Source: JAAUTY01 sp964397305 (GTDB lineage Bacteria > Cyanobacteriota > Cyanobacteriia > Cyanobacteriales > Spirulinaceae). Taken from it: a stretch of 64,000 bases of DNA. Position numbers and translations under genes: made by a program. Under the pieces are notes generated by a model that worked only from the letters and a program-made list of their open reading frames with translations, was not told the DNA's origin and did no database searches. Shown one piece after another: positions 8,140-18,212 of this stretch; positions within the stretch are counted from its first letter, which is position 1, and every line of letters starts with the position of its first letter. The stretch covers positions 1 through 64,000 of the forward strand of contig CAYNIP010000009.1 in the NCBI GenBank assembly GCA_964397305.1, written 5' to 3'.

Positions 8140-9081
8140 TCAAGCCGAGGACTTTTGCCAGCGGTGCAGCCAGGGCGGGGGGAGTACGTTGCCCAGCAGA
8201 ATTTTGCCCCCGGTGATCGCCATGAGTCGCGATCGCCGCTTCAGAATTCCCGCATCGTAACGGAGCAGTTGGCTGAAGTACCGCGCCGCCTGCCGATAGT
8301 GGTGGCGACCCGGTTTCCCGGCCAGGGCCCGAAAGGTGAGGTACTCGTACAAATGGGCAAGACTCGCTCGGTCGAGATGAGCGGGCAGGTCAGGGCGGCG
8401 CTCCCGGGCTCGCTGGAGCACCACCAAGCACTGGCGTTCCATCCGCGCCAAGTTGCTCGAGGCCGACCGACTGGAAAGACGGTAGAGCACTTGCGCCTTG
8501 GCCACGGCGACAAAAGGGTAGCGGGCGGCCAAGCGCAGCCAAAGATCCCAGTCTTCAGCGGGGGGCAAGTCCGGGTCGAAAGGGCCGACGGCCGCCAGGG
8601 CGGACCGGCGGACTAAGGGATTGGAGCCATTCTCGAGAAAGTTGTTGACGAACAACTGGGCATAGACATCGCCGCTGGCGGTGATGTGGGAGCCCGGAAA
8701 GAGAAATTGATCCTGCTCGTCAATGTAATCGGTCCAACTGTAGGCCAGGGCTGCTTCGGGAGCTGCGGCCAAGGCCGCGAGCTGATCCGCCAGCTTGTCC
8801 GGTGTCCAGAGGTCATCAGAGTCGAGAAAGGCGATGTAGTCGCCCCGGGCACGCTCTAACCCCGCATTGCGGGCTCGGGCAACTCCGAGGGCCCCCTGCC
8901 TCAGGACCTGAAGGCGGGGATCGCCAAAGCGGTGGGCGATCGCCCCGGTATCATCGTCAGAGCCATTATCAATCACGAGAATCTCGAAATCCTGCCAAGT
9001 CTGGGCCAGCACACTTGCCAAGGTTGCCCCCAGGGTAGGGGCGGCGTTGTAGGCCGGGATCACGACGGAGATGAGGGGCAT
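8140..9081 (-). CDS. Family 2 glycosyltransferase
   Basis: 313 aa with a GT-A fold N-terminus: ISVVIPAYNAAPTLGATLAS (about 4-23), VIDNGSDDDT (37-46) for the nucleotide, and the metal-binding DSD at 87-89 (FLDSDDLW). The acceptor side carries AEDWDLWLRLA, a common GT2 ED motif. The C-terminal 90 residues are basic and helical with no clear membrane span, so it is probably a cytosolic or peripheral sugar transferase. It lies divergently beside the hps locus and may contribute to the same exported polysaccharide; that link is inferred from position only. The sugar is unknown. Confidence 0.85.
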   Translation of the reverse strand: MPLISVVIPAYNAAPTLGATLASVLAQTWQDFEILVIDNGSDDDTGAIAHRFGDPRLQVLRQGALGVARARNAGLERARGDYIAFLDSDDLWTPDKLADQLAALAAAPEAALAYSWTDYIDEQDQFLFPGSHITASGDVYAQLFVNNFLENGSNPLVRRSALAAVGPFDPDLPPAEDWDLWLRLAARYPFVAVAKAQVLYRLSSRSASSNLARMERQCLVVLQRARERRPDLPAHLDRASLAHLYEYLTFRALAGKPGRHHYRQAARYFSQLLRYDAGILKRRSRLMAITGGKILLGNVLPPPWLHRWQKSSA

Positions 9082-9509
9082 GGGGACTAGTGATCGCTCC
9101 GGTCGGGTTCACGCTGATGGTAATAGCCTTGAGGCACACCCTGTTTCTAGCACGGGCCCTGACGCCGAGGACGCCAGCGGTTGAGCCTGAGTCCGAGAAA
9201 TCTGGTCGTTGGCGATCGCCCAGAGCCTCAATATGGGTATGTTAACCCTAACGGTTAGCGTACTGCGAAGGGGTCTGCATCGCAGCTCCGGGACGCGAAC
9301 TAAGCAAGATTGCGGACAAGCGCCAGTTATCCGGATACCGGATCGAGCGCTAAATGTGCGGTTGACGTTTCACCACGATACTAGCTATCACAGGGGAGTC
9401 ATCGATAAGGATCACGGCGGGCTGCTGCGGTTCTTTATCCTCCCACTAGATTTTATTCCCTTGGCTCACTCGCCTTCGGTTTTTTCTGCATCACACTGGG
9501 GACTGCACC
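9082..9509 (+). promoter_or_regulatory. Long leader region upstream of hpsA
   Basis: 428 bp between a GT2 gene and hpsA, free of A/B elements. It contains a perfect inverted repeat ATCCGG-ATA-CCGGAT at 9329-9343, about 170 bp before the hpsA start, which could be an operator. A run of stop codons and poor codon bias argue against a gene here. The promoter of the hps operon is expected in this stretch, but I could not assign -10/-35 boxes. Confidence 0.35.
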
Positions 9510-12500
9510 ATGTCTGTGTTTAGACGGCTAATTCGGAGCTTTCAAAACCTCGCGGCGGCCTTGTTGGCTTCCTCCGGGCGAGTTCTGATGGCGATCGCCC
9601 GCCCCGGACGCCGCTCCCAATCCGGCTTCATTCTGCCAACGGTGACGCTGGTAATCTTGGTCGTGACCCTGGTGGTTGCCGCGATCCTGGCGCGCTCCTA
9701 CGACCGCGCCAAAAACGCCAGCAACTTCCGGGTCAACCAAGCAACCCTGAGTGCCGCCGCCCCGGCTCTGGATCGGGCCCGGGCTAAACTAGACGCCGCC
9801 TTTGAAGACCCCACCCTCCCCCGCGGAACCCCCTCAGATCTGTCGATCAATCAGGTCTTAACCAAGGATCGCTACACGCTGCCCGATGAAGCCCGCCTCC
9901 GGATCGCGATCAATTTCCGCGATCCGGGCGGCATTCAGACAGACGGCTCCCTGCCCGAGCAGGAGGCGTCGATCACCACCTGGCGCTTCCCGGTGGATAC
10001 CGATAATAACGGCCGCTTTGATAGCTTCACTCTCTACGGGCTCTACTTCCGCAGCCCCTCCCGCTCCCCGGCCGGGGGCTTCGCCCGGGCCCGCCAACCG
10101 CTCGATGCCCGCACCCCACCCCAAGATGACGGCAACAGTACCAGTGCAGCCTGTGCCGCCGCCCAGGGAACCAGTGCTAGCTTGGTCGGAGCCGATGGCT
10201 GGTTCAAATCCGGCGCGTTGCTGAAAAAAAGCTTTTACACCTACGTTGCCACCGTTCCCATCACCAGCCTGAATGACCCTCAGCTCCTCGGTGATCCAGA
10301 AAATCCCAACAGCCCCCTAGACCCTAATCGCTACGAAGTCTTCCAGGGCAACCGGGGTTTTAGTGCCCTGGAGTACCAACAAGACCGCACCCGCATTCCC
10401 CTCGGCAACAATGCCATCGTCTACGAAGATGACCTTGATATGCGCTCTGGTACACCCTTGAGCATTAACGGTCGCGTGGTTGTGAATAGCAACCTGCTGG
10501 CCTCGGAAACGGCCGGCCAGCAGCTTCGGTTCTACCAGGTCAGCAGTGAAGAATCCTGCTTTTATGAAGCAGAAAACGCCAAGATCATTGTTGGGGGCAA
10601 TGTCGTTAATGGCACCCTGGCCAACAACTCGGATCGCGGCACGATTGATGTTGACCTTTTCCGAGGTCGCGGCACGAACCCCACCGGGTACGCTCCGCCT
10701 GTGGGTACAGCGTCGATCAACGATACTCAGGAGTCGGCCACGACCGCGACCAGCCTTACTGCCTACAATACCTTGGCCTACGAGCAGCGCATCGAGCTAC
10801 TCATCAGCGCCACTTTTACCAATGTCCCCTTCGCCGTGCCAGGCTTTCCGGGCTGTCGCACCACCCAGAACTGTATCGTTACGGGGGATGACCCGGAGCC
10901 GGTGCGCGATCGCGTCCAAGAACGCCTCAACGAGGACGGCAGTAAAGACAACCCCAGCAGCGCTCGCCGCAAGGAGCTAGAGGTCTGGTTCCGCAATCGC
11001 ACCCGCCGCGTTCCCTTTGCCGAAGTGGCCTTCGGGGCCGACGCAACGGCTGGGTTTAACGAGGGTAACGTCTTGCAGGGAGCCGGGACCGACAACCTCC
11101 GCCCCCCCGATGCCTGGATCAATCCCCAAAGTGCTAGCGTGACCCTCGCGCCCGACCAGTTGCCCGCCACCGATCCGGACCAACTGTCCCTCACGGAGGA
11201 TCTCCTGGGCGATCGCATCACCGTCGGCAACAGCCTCCCTGCCAAGTGGTTTGACGCCAGCATCAACGACTTTGCCACTGCCGACTCGCGCCAAGAGATA
11301 ACGCCCCCCACCGCATGGACACAACCGACGCCGGCCCCCAACCGCTACCGCCAGACCCAAGTTCGCGAACTCGTGGATGTCGGCCTCACCGATCGGGATG
11401 GCTTCTGGGAAACCAAGGCTGCCGAGAACCCCAAAAACCGCCTCGACGCCATCGGGGGTCTCCGCATCGTGACCGGGGCTGGCGTCTACCTCCCCGGCAA
11501 CGAGAATGTCAACGGAACCCCTCAGCCCAACTGGTCTCATGTGATCTGGCCCGACACCCTGCCCCAGCCCCCCGACCGCCGCGCCGGCCGTGATAATAAT
11601 GCCGCCAACCACCCGAACCATCAAAAAGTCTTCTACGACGATGGCAGCGGCACTCCAGTCGCCCTAGATGACGACACTGCCCTGCGGCCTTACCTGAAGA
11701 TGCGGGCCACAGCGGTGTACCACTACACCAGCGGCGACCCCGAGGCTACCGGCACCCCGCCGCCCGCCCCGATTGCCTGCGTCAGCAGCTTCTACGACCC
11801 CACTACCTACGAAACGGCCCAAAACCGGCCTGGCTTACCAGGGGTTGACCCCAGCCCCAGCGGCTCTATCAATGCCAGCGGCGGCCTCGCCAACAATGCG
11901 GCCCTAGGAAGCAATGGCAACTCCAACAACGGCATCACCTACAACCCCCCCGCCTTCAATACGGGAGATGCCCGCCTCGTCTACGAGTCCAACCTCGTCT
12001 ATCCCAACGGTCGCCTCGCCAACCCCCTGCTGAAGCAGGCCTTGGAGAAAATCGCCACGGTGGGAGTCAATAACCTCAGCCTGGCGGAACGGGGTGCGAT
12101 CGACTCCACCCTCTGCGCCCTCCAGATCTTGGATGGCGGCCTTGGCCTTGGTCCCCAATCCGGCTACAACTTGCCCCACGGCACGATCCAGGAAATTGCC
12201 TTCCTGGATGCTCGCCAAGTGCAGCAGGTGGACGGCGACTACATCACCCAGCCAGAGGTGGGAGCGGGATCTACGGTTCCCCCCTTCGCCTATCCCACAG
12301 GAGAACCGAACAACAACCTCCCGGTTGAGAATCGCCAAACGCTGGAAATTCGCGCTACCGTCATTGACCTCGACGTGCTCCGGCGGCAGGATGCACCAGA
12401 GATCCCGGCTGGGCCCCTGACAGAGTGGATGTTCCCCGACAGCGGCATCATCTATGCCACCCGCGACGACGCCCTCCCCGACGCCAGCGGCAAGCAAGCC

Positions 12501-14756
12501 CAGAGCTACACCCTAAGCGAAGGGCCTGGCAACAACAGCGATGATCCCGACACTCCCTACCGGGAAAACCTGGGGGATGTCAACCTCGCCCTCTATGAAA
12601 ACAACTCTGAGCGGGTCAGTGGCACCGACTTCTGGCTCGACCCCACCCGCCGCCCCAACGCCATCATGTTGATCAACGGTCGCCGTCTTGCTCGCAATGA
12701 CGACAACCAGTTCACCAAGAGCGGCGTTGCGGACGGGGAAGAAGAAAAAGGCCTGACCCTCGCTACCAACCTGCCGATCTACATCAAGGCCCAGGCCGGC
12801 TCCCCTCCAGGCTTCAACATCCACGACCAAGAGGAGTTCACCGCCGCCCTCGATGTCGTGAACTACAGCAACTTCTACGGCCGCACGGAGGGTCAGCTCA
12901 ACCCCAACTTTGCCTGCCGCCAAGGCGACCCCCGCTTGGCTTGCACCACCGGCGACAACTGGCGCGCGGTCTCTGTCTTGGGCGACTCCCTGACCCTCCT
13001 CTCCGAGACCTTCCGGCCGGGCTTCCGCAACGAAGGGAACTACGACCTGGACAACCACCAGACCGATAACTTCTTCCGCACGATCACCCCGACCGGCTTC
13101 CCCAACAGCCGCACCAACTTCACCCCGATCTCGAGCCCGCCCGCCCCCGGCCTCTTCGACCCCTCGGAGGCCTGGCGAACAGCGGTCTCGCTGCCGCCGA
13201 CTCCCACAGACCCCACAGACACGGTGCAAGAACGCCGCCTCTTCCAGGGCTTCTGGGACAACGCCTTTGGCATCAATGGCCTCTCTAGCGCCAACGCTAA
13301 CAGTGCCTTTACGGGCCTTGCCAACGACGCCACTCACACAGATCCCCGCTATGTCGGGGGCGCAGCACCCCTCAACAGCACCTACTTCAACAACTTCGTC
13401 ACCCCCATCCAGCGGCGCCAGGACGACTTCGCAGAATACCTGATGGAGTCCTGCAACAAGCTGCCGGTATCCGAGTGTACGGCTAATGATTGGGCAATCA
13501 ATGATGCTAGCGACCTGAAGGCGAGCGATCAAGTGGGTTCAGCCCCCAGCGATTCCGGAACCACCGCCGTCGCCCCCAGCAAAGCGCTCCAGAGCAAGCC
13601 GCGCCGGGTTGCCTTCCTCCGCTGGACCCCGGCCATGAGCACTGCCTTTGGCGCGGGCAGCCTCACCATTGATGGCAGCGCAGTCACTACGGAGCCTAAC
13701 GAGGGTGACTTGCTTCTGGCAGGAGGGAACTTCCCCATCCCCCTGGGAATTGATGACAGCGGCAATATTGCCTGCTACACCTACGGCACGGGCACACTGG
13801 TGCTGGACAGTGTACCACCATCAGGCCCAATTCTTGACTGTCAACCACTCAGCAATGCTAATCGGCCACGCGCGGCGGCTAATGCCTTGCGGTTCCGCCT
13901 TGCCTGGGAAAACACCAACCCCTTCGACAAAACAACCAACCTTAAGAACGATGATCGCTACCGCTATAACCTTGGCGATCCGCGTGGACTGTATCTCGAA
14001 GACCCAAACCAAGCGCCTCCCCTAGGCATAAGCCAAACCTTTGCGGCTAACCGCCAGCAGCAGCCGCGCCTAGTGCCGGTGTTGCAGATCCACAACACCA
14101 CGGCTAATGCTGGTTGGAGCCCCTACACCAACGGCCGCAATGACCCCTTCGGCTTCTTCTGGCTGCCGCGGGTGCCCAGCGCCTACGGAACAGCCGGCAC
14201 CAGCCCGCAGTTTAACCTGCTGATGGCGGTGGGGGATACCCCAGCTCGGAGTGACGAGTTCAACGGGGCGGTCTCCAACTTGCCGCGCTTCCTCGAAAAC
14301 TGGTTCGATGTCAACGGCATCCTCAATATCAGCGGCTCCTTCATCCAACTGAAGCGGAGCAGCTATGCCACGGCTCCCTTCTGGCACTTGATCGCCAAGT
14401 CAAACAACCTGAACAATCAAAGCGGCAACCCCAGTCTCTTCGATTACTCGCAGCTCTATGCGACGAACCTGAACGATGGCGGTCGTAACAATGCCTACAT
14501 TGCGCCTCTCCGGCGTTGGGGCTTTGATGTGGGCTTGCTATCCCAGTTCCCTGACCTCTTCTCCCAGCGGTTCACCCTGCCACCGACCGATGCCCCCAAC
14601 GAGTACTACCGCGAAGCCAATCGCAGTGATGCTTGGATAACGGCTCTGCTCTGTGCTCGTAGTGCCAGCACCGATCCCAACAACCCCCTAGCCGATGGCG
14701 GACGGAATGCGGTCCCCCAAAACCAGCGCCCCGCTTCGGCCAACTGTGATCAGTAG
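9510..14756 (+). CDS. hpsA: Giant pseudopilin HpsA (hormogonium polysaccharide secretion)
   Basis: 1748 aa. A short basic leader (residues 1-39, ending RRSQSG) precedes a type IV pilin-like helix FILPTVTLVILVVTLVVAA starting at Phe40, so prepilin peptidase would cut at Gly39. Position +5 is Thr, not the usual Glu; lack of E5 is also known for the large GspK-class minor pseudopilins. The rest is a very large, polar, extracellular Asn/Asp/Pro-rich domain with scattered Cys pairs. HpsA is known from Nostoc punctiforme, where the hps locus is required for hormogonium polysaccharide export and gliding. The order hpsA-B-C-pseudopilins-hpsE here matches that arrangement. Start is ATG at 9510; the stop (14754-14756) abuts the hpsB start directly. 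Confidence 0.88.
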   Translation: MSVFRRLIRSFQNLAAALLASSGRVLMAIARPGRRSQSGFILPTVTLVILVVTLVVAAILARSYDRAKNASNFRVNQATLSAAAPALDRARAKLDAAFEDPTLPRGTPSDLSINQVLTKDRYTLPDEARLRIAINFRDPGGIQTDGSLPEQEASITTWRFPVDTDNNGRFDSFTLYGLYFRSPSRSPAGGFARARQPLDARTPPQDDGNSTSAACAAAQGTSASLVGADGWFKSGALLKKSFYTYVATVPITSLNDPQLLGDPENPNSPLDPNRYEVFQGNRGFSALEYQQDRTRIPLGNNAIVYEDDLDMRSGTPLSINGRVVVNSNLLASETAGQQLRFYQVSSEESCFYEAENAKIIVGGNVVNGTLANNSDRGTIDVDLFRGRGTNPTGYAPPVGTASINDTQESATTATSLTAYNTLAYEQRIELLISATFTNVPFAVPGFPGCRTTQNCIVTGDDPEPVRDRVQERLNEDGSKDNPSSARRKELEVWFRNRTRRVPFAEVAFGADATAGFNEGNVLQGAGTDNLRPPDAWINPQSASVTLAPDQLPATDPDQLSLTEDLLGDRITVGNSLPAKWFDASINDFATADSRQEITPPTAWTQPTPAPNRYRQTQVRELVDVGLTDRDGFWETKAAENPKNRLDAIGGLRIVTGAGVYLPGNENVNGTPQPNWSHVIWPDTLPQPPDRRAGRDNNAANHPNHQKVFYDDGSGTPVALDDDTALRPYLKMRATAVYHYTSGDPEATGTPPPAPIACVSSFYDPTTYETAQNRPGLPGVDPSPSGSINASGGLANNAALGSNGNSNNGITYNPPAFNTGDARLVYESNLVYPNGRLANPLLKQALEKIATVGVNNLSLAERGAIDSTLCALQILDGGLGLGPQSGYNLPHGTIQEIAFLDARQVQQVDGDYITQPEVGAGSTVPPFAYPTGEPNNNLPVENRQTLEIRATVIDLDVLRRQDAPEIPAGPLTEWMFPDSGIIYATRDDALPDASGKQAQSYTLSEGPGNNSDDPDTPYRENLGDVNLALYENNSERVSGTDFWLDPTRRPNAIMLINGRRLARNDDNQFTKSGVADGEEEKGLTLATNLPIYIKAQAGSPPGFNIHDQEEFTAALDVVNYSNFYGRTEGQLNPNFACRQGDPRLACTTGDNWRAVSVLGDSLTLLSETFRPGFRNEGNYDLDNHQTDNFFRTITPTGFPNSRTNFTPISSPPAPGLFDPSEAWRTAVSLPPTPTDPTDTVQERRLFQGFWDNAFGINGLSSANANSAFTGLANDATHTDPRYVGGAAPLNSTYFNNFVTPIQRRQDDFAEYLMESCNKLPVSECTANDWAINDASDLKASDQVGSAPSDSGTTAVAPSKALQSKPRRVAFLRWTPAMSTAFGAGSLTIDGSAVTTEPNEGDLLLAGGNFPIPLGIDDSGNIACYTYGTGTLVLDSVPPSGPILDCQPLSNANRPRAAANALRFRLAWENTNPFDKTTNLKNDDRYRYNLGDPRGLYLEDPNQAPPLGISQTFAANRQQQPRLVPVLQIHNTTANAGWSPYTNGRNDPFGFFWLPRVPSAYGTAGTSPQFNLLMAVGDTPARSDEFNGAVSNLPRFLENWFDVNGILNISGSFIQLKRSSYATAPFWHLIAKSNNLNNQSGNPSLFDYSQLYATNLNDGGRNNAYIAPLRRWGFDVGLLSQFPDLFSQRFTLPPTDAPNEYYREANRSDAWITALLCARSASTDPNNPLADGGRNAVPQNQRPASANCDQ

Positions 14757-15503
14757 ATGACTAGCCCCTGGAGCACCATGAAACTCTCTGCTCACTGCCA
14801 ACACGCCCCCCGTGCCTCAAGCGAAGCCGGCCTGACCCTGATCGAGTCGATTGCCGCCATCGTCGTCGTCGCGATTTTGGTAGTCGCCATCGGTCCCGTG
14901 ATTGCCTTTTCCACCGCCACCCGCATCCAAGCCCGCCGCATCGAGTGGGGAACCCAGGCGGCCCGCAGCTACCTGGATGGAGTTCGCAGTGGCACGATCA
15001 CGCCGCCGCCCATTGCCCAGCACAATCCCACTGGCGCGACAGGGACGGCGCGGCTCCTCAGCTATGTCCAGTACCTGAACGCTGTGGCCGTGCCCCCCAA
15101 TGGCAACCTGAATTGTGATAACACCACTGGGCCCACGGGCATGAGCCCTGGCTACTGCACCGCTCCTGCCCCCACCAACACTTACGCCCTCTACTGCATC
15201 GACGGCGACGGCGACGGGCAATGTCGGCCCAACCTGCGGGACTTCGTGGTTCAGGCGAGCGGGGTGCAGCGGGACAATGGGACGATCAGCCCAGAGCGCG
15301 GCTACTTCATGGCGATCCGGGTCTATCGGACCGATGGCTTCCAGGGTAGCGAGCCGCTGCGGTCTTCTACCAGCACCGAACGCGCCCGCGAAAAAACAGC
15401 GGCGGGTGGGCTGGGGGCGCGCAAGCTGCCGATCTTCGAGACCATCCTGGAAGTGACCCCTGGCTCTGCCACCTTCAACGACATCCGCAATCGACTGAAT
15501 TAA
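14757..15503 (+). CDS. hpsB: Minor pseudopilin HpsB
   Basis: 248 aa. Prepilin leader of 25 residues ending SSEAG, then LTLIESIAAIVVVAILVVAI with Glu at +5, the standard substrate of prepilin peptidase. The periplasmic/extracellular domain has several Cys (CDNTTG, YCTAPA, YCIDGDGDGQC), the last stretch being an Asp-rich loop that might bind calcium (inference). The ATG at 14757 follows the hpsA stop with no gap, implying translational coupling; a second ATG at 14778 also leaves an intact leader. It resembles GspI-like subunits in size and position within the set, but that equivalence is an inference. Confidence 0.82.
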   Translation: MTSPWSTMKLSAHCQHAPRASSEAGLTLIESIAAIVVVAILVVAIGPVIAFSTATRIQARRIEWGTQAARSYLDGVRSGTITPPPIAQHNPTGATGTARLLSYVQYLNAVAVPPNGNLNCDNTTGPTGMSPGYCTAPAPTNTYALYCIDGDGDGQCRPNLRDFVVQASGVQRDNGTISPERGYFMAIRVYRTDGFQGSEPLRSSTSTERAREKTAAGGLGARKLPIFETILEVTPGSATFNDIRNRLN

Positions 15504-15542
15504 TTCACGCTCCCTGCTGTCGGATTTTCATCCAGGTCGCTT

Positions 15543-16694
15543 ATGCTGCTCTCCCATTTCACTCCTCCGGCTAAGGTATTGCGCTTTCTCCTGAGCTGGC
15601 GCCTGCGTCAGCCCCGCTCACGGCCTTCGTCTGGCTTTACTTTGGTAGAGCTGCTGGTTGCGATCATCGTGGCGGCGCTGGTAATCACGCCGCTGCTGGG
15701 CCTGGCGGTTAACCTGCTCCAAACGGATAGCCAGGAAAACGCTAAAGCCACCTCTGAACAAGAACTCCAGGCCGCGGCGGACTTCATGGCTCGCGATCTC
15801 CAGCAGGCAATCTACATCTACGACGCAGCCGCCCTCACCCGCAACAGCAACATCAACGATGCGGTGAATTCTGGCATCCGTGACCAGATTCCGCCGGTTG
15901 CCCAAGAGGTCGGCGCTTGTACAACAGCGAATTGTGTGCCGGTGCTGGTGTTTTGGAAGCGGCGCTCGATCACGGATGCGGTTCCCTTTGCGGATAATAC
16001 GGTCAACTGCACGAACGCCAGTAATGCCGATGATTGTAACGACACGTTTGTGTATTCCCTCGTCGCCTATTACCTCATCTTCGACCAGCCCGGCCCCACT
16101 ACCGTGTGGTCGCGTACAGCTCGCATTAGTCGCTTCGAGATTAACGACGGGGTGCGCTTTCAGATTGCAGACAATAACGGCGCTGGCGGGCAGTTGATCG
16201 AAGAGGTCAACGTTAATCAGTCGAAGCTGCGCCAAAGTCCGGGTTTTGCCTTTTTTAACCTGCGTTTGCCCGGGACGACACTGCAAGGGAAGCTGAACCG
16301 CTGGCAGAAAGCATCGGCAAACTTCACCGCGAACAATGCCCAGCCCATGCAGATTTTGGTGGACTACATCGACCAGTCGCCGCCAAATAGTCCTGGTAAT
16401 CCCCCCCAAGGTTTAGACACGGAGGATTGTCCTGCGGGTAATATTCCCAATCTGAGCCCGGCGGAGCCCCTCTGGACCAAGAGCCCAGCAGCGGGCGTGC
16501 TGCCAGCTCGGGTGAATGATAGCTTCTACGCCTGCATCAACCGCACCGACAACGCGGCTCGCATTTACCTGCGCGGCAATGCCCTGGCTCGCATTCGACC
16601 GGTTGACAACCCGCCGGAGTATGGCCAGCGCACTGCGTCCTTTTTTCCGACAACGCGGGTTGAAGTCCGTGGCGTTGGTAAACTAGTACAATAG
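15543..16694 (+). CDS. hpsC: Minor pseudopilin HpsC (GspJ-like)
   Basis: 383 aa. Leader of 31 residues ending RPSSG, then FTLVELLVAIIVAALVITPL with Glu at +5. The remaining 330 residues are a globular extracellular domain with paired Cys (GACTTANCVPVLVFWKR; NCTNASNADDC; ACINRT) suited to disulphides. The pattern ATSEQELQAAADFMARDLQQ following the pilin helix is typical of GspJ/PulJ-type minor pseudopilins. It lies 39 bp after hpsB, same strand, and is presumed co-transcribed. Confidence 0.82.
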   Translation: MLLSHFTPPAKVLRFLLSWRLRQPRSRPSSGFTLVELLVAIIVAALVITPLLGLAVNLLQTDSQENAKATSEQELQAAADFMARDLQQAIYIYDAAALTRNSNINDAVNSGIRDQIPPVAQEVGACTTANCVPVLVFWKRRSITDAVPFADNTVNCTNASNADDCNDTFVYSLVAYYLIFDQPGPTTVWSRTARISRFEINDGVRFQIADNNGAGGQLIEEVNVNQSKLRQSPGFAFFNLRLPGTTLQGKLNRWQKASANFTANNAQPMQILVDYIDQSPPNSPGNPPQGLDTEDCPAGNIPNLSPAEPLWTKSPAAGVLPARVNDSFYACINRTDNAARIYLRGNALARIRPVDNPPEYGQRTASFFPTTRVEVRGVGKLVQ

Positions 16695-16743
16695 AACCAA
16701 GTTAACCCGATGCGCCGCCTGTGAATCGCGCTCTCAAGGACCT

Positions 16744-17466
16744 ATGAACGTCTTGCCTCCCTTCCTCCTGCGCTTCCATTCCCCCTCGACGCGCCGCCGC
16801 TCGGCCCCGAACGCTGGCTTCTCGCTGATTGAGTTGGTGGTGGTGATCGTGATTGCGGGGATCTTGGCGGCGATCGCCGCTCCCGGCTGGATTCAGTTCC
16901 TCAACCAACGCCGTGTCAACGCCGTTAATGATGCGGTGCTCCGGGCAATCCGCGACGCCAAGAGCGAGGCCCAAAGTAGCAAGCGCAACTACAGCGTCAG
17001 TATTCGCTACTTTAACGGTTTGCCCCAGGTCATCGTTCACCCCGATGAAGATATCGACCCGAACGAACCGAATAATCCTACCAACAATCCCACCGACCGT
17101 TACTGGGCTAACAACAACCTTGCCAGCGGTCTGGGCTTGAGGGCCAATCAGGTGCTGTTGCAGACTAACCTCGACGGCAAGAACTCGATTACCGGCAACC
17201 CGATTAACCCGAATGCCACGATTCCGGGTACGCCAGCTCAGGGCAGAACCCTGGCAACCTTGACCTTTGACCATACGGGGACGCTAGCCGAAATTAACGG
17301 CCTGGAACCGGAAATCCCCGTTGCCTTTTTTGCCTCCATGCCTCGTGATCAAGCCGCTAGTAACCTGAAGCGACTGGAGCGCTCGACCCGCTGTGTTGTT
17401 CTTCAGACTCTGATCGGCAGCACCATCACTCGATCAAGTGAAGCAGAGTGCAATAGCCTTCTATAA
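16744..17466 (+). CDS. hpsD: FimT/GspH-like minor pseudopilin (HpsD candidate)
   Basis: 240 aa. Leader of 25 residues ending APNAG, then FSLIELVVVIVIAGILAAIA with Glu at +5, followed by APGWIQFLNQRRVNAVND, the usual GspH/FimT junction. The C-terminal part includes LATLTFDHTGTLA, the conserved strand of FimT/GspH heads (TFxxxG). Cys are few (RCVVLQTL, EECNSL region), fitting one disulphide. It is 49 bp downstream of hpsC. The name HpsD is given by position in the locus, not by a distinctive signature, because a second similar gene follows. Confidence 0.72.
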   Translation: MNVLPPFLLRFHSPSTRRRSAPNAGFSLIELVVVIVIAGILAAIAAPGWIQFLNQRRVNAVNDAVLRAIRDAKSEAQSSKRNYSVSIRYFNGLPQVIVHPDEDIDPNEPNNPTNNPTDRYWANNNLASGLGLRANQVLLQTNLDGKNSITGNPINPNATIPGTPAQGRTLATLTFDHTGTLAEINGLEPEIPVAFFASMPRDQAASNLKRLERSTRCVVLQTLIGSTITRSSEAECNSLL

Positions 17467-17497
17467 TCAGGGAGTTGAGCACTACTATCTGGGGTGT

Positions 17498-18115
17498 ATG
17501 CTGCAAAAGAATCGCATCCTAATTCCAGAGTCTCAGGCTGGGTTCACCCTGGCTGAAGCTCTGATCGTGATTGTAGTGATTGGTCTGCTGGCGGCGATCG
17601 CCGCTCCCGCTTGGTTCGGCTTCCTAGACCGCCAAAAGCTCAATGCTGCCCAAAGCGCCACCTACCGCGCCTTCCAGGCAGCTCGCAGTGAGGCGATGCG
17701 AACCAAGGAAGCTTGGCAAGTCAGCCTCCGTGAGCAGGAGGTGGCTGGACAAGTCCGGGTGCAACTGGCAACTCACCCAGCCCAGGCTGCCACGCTTTCA
17801 GCGAATAGCATTACCTGGAGCAACTTTGAGCCGGGAGTACGCATCGACTCCGAATCAACCCTGCCCCAGCGAAATGCCTCCCCTCTGGGAGAGCATCGCT
17901 ATGTCATCTTCAATCACACCGGCTGCCCCGCGACAGTTGATTCCCACGACTGTCGCGGCGTGCCCCCCGGCCGGATCACCTTCTCAAGCCAGCGGCAAGA
18001 CGAGATCACGGATCACCGACGGGTCCGGCGCTGCGTGATTATTTCCACCATCCTGGGGGCAATGCGGATGAGCTACCAGCAACAGCAGCCCGTTGACAGT
18101 AAGTATTGCTACTGA
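17498..18115 (+). CDS. Second FimT/GspH-like minor pseudopilin
   Basis: 205 aa from ATG at 17498; this start gives a compact 15-residue leader (MLQKNRILIPESQAG) before FTLAEALIVIVVIGLLAAIA, again with Glu at +5. An upstream in-frame start at 17438 would overlap the previous gene and produce an unusually long leader, so it is less likely. The region APAWFGFLDRQKLNAAQSAT parallels the preceding pseudopilin, and the head contains VIFNHTGCPA and PPGRITFSS. The two neighbours look like diverged tandem paralogues. It probably joins the same pseudopilus tip. Confidence 0.75.
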   Translation: MLQKNRILIPESQAGFTLAEALIVIVVIGLLAAIAAPAWFGFLDRQKLNAAQSATYRAFQAARSEAMRTKEAWQVSLREQEVAGQVRVQLATHPAQAATLSANSITWSNFEPGVRIDSESTLPQRNASPLGEHRYVIFNHTGCPATVDSHDCRGVPPGRITFSSQRQDEITDHRRVRRCVIISTILGAMRMSYQQQQPVDSKYCY

Positions 18116-18212
18116 GCTATCCCCACTGGTTGCGGCGCGTCCCTGCTCAGGTCTGGGCTAAGGCGTTAAACGTATTAAACTGAGAAGTAGCCAGCTCGGG
18201 AGGCCATGCTGC

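Noticed and set aside
9209..9523. 104-aa open frame upstream of hpsA
   Set aside because: Starts in non-coding-like sequence, has no recognisable domain and overlaps the hpsA start; codon use differs from the neighbouring genes.
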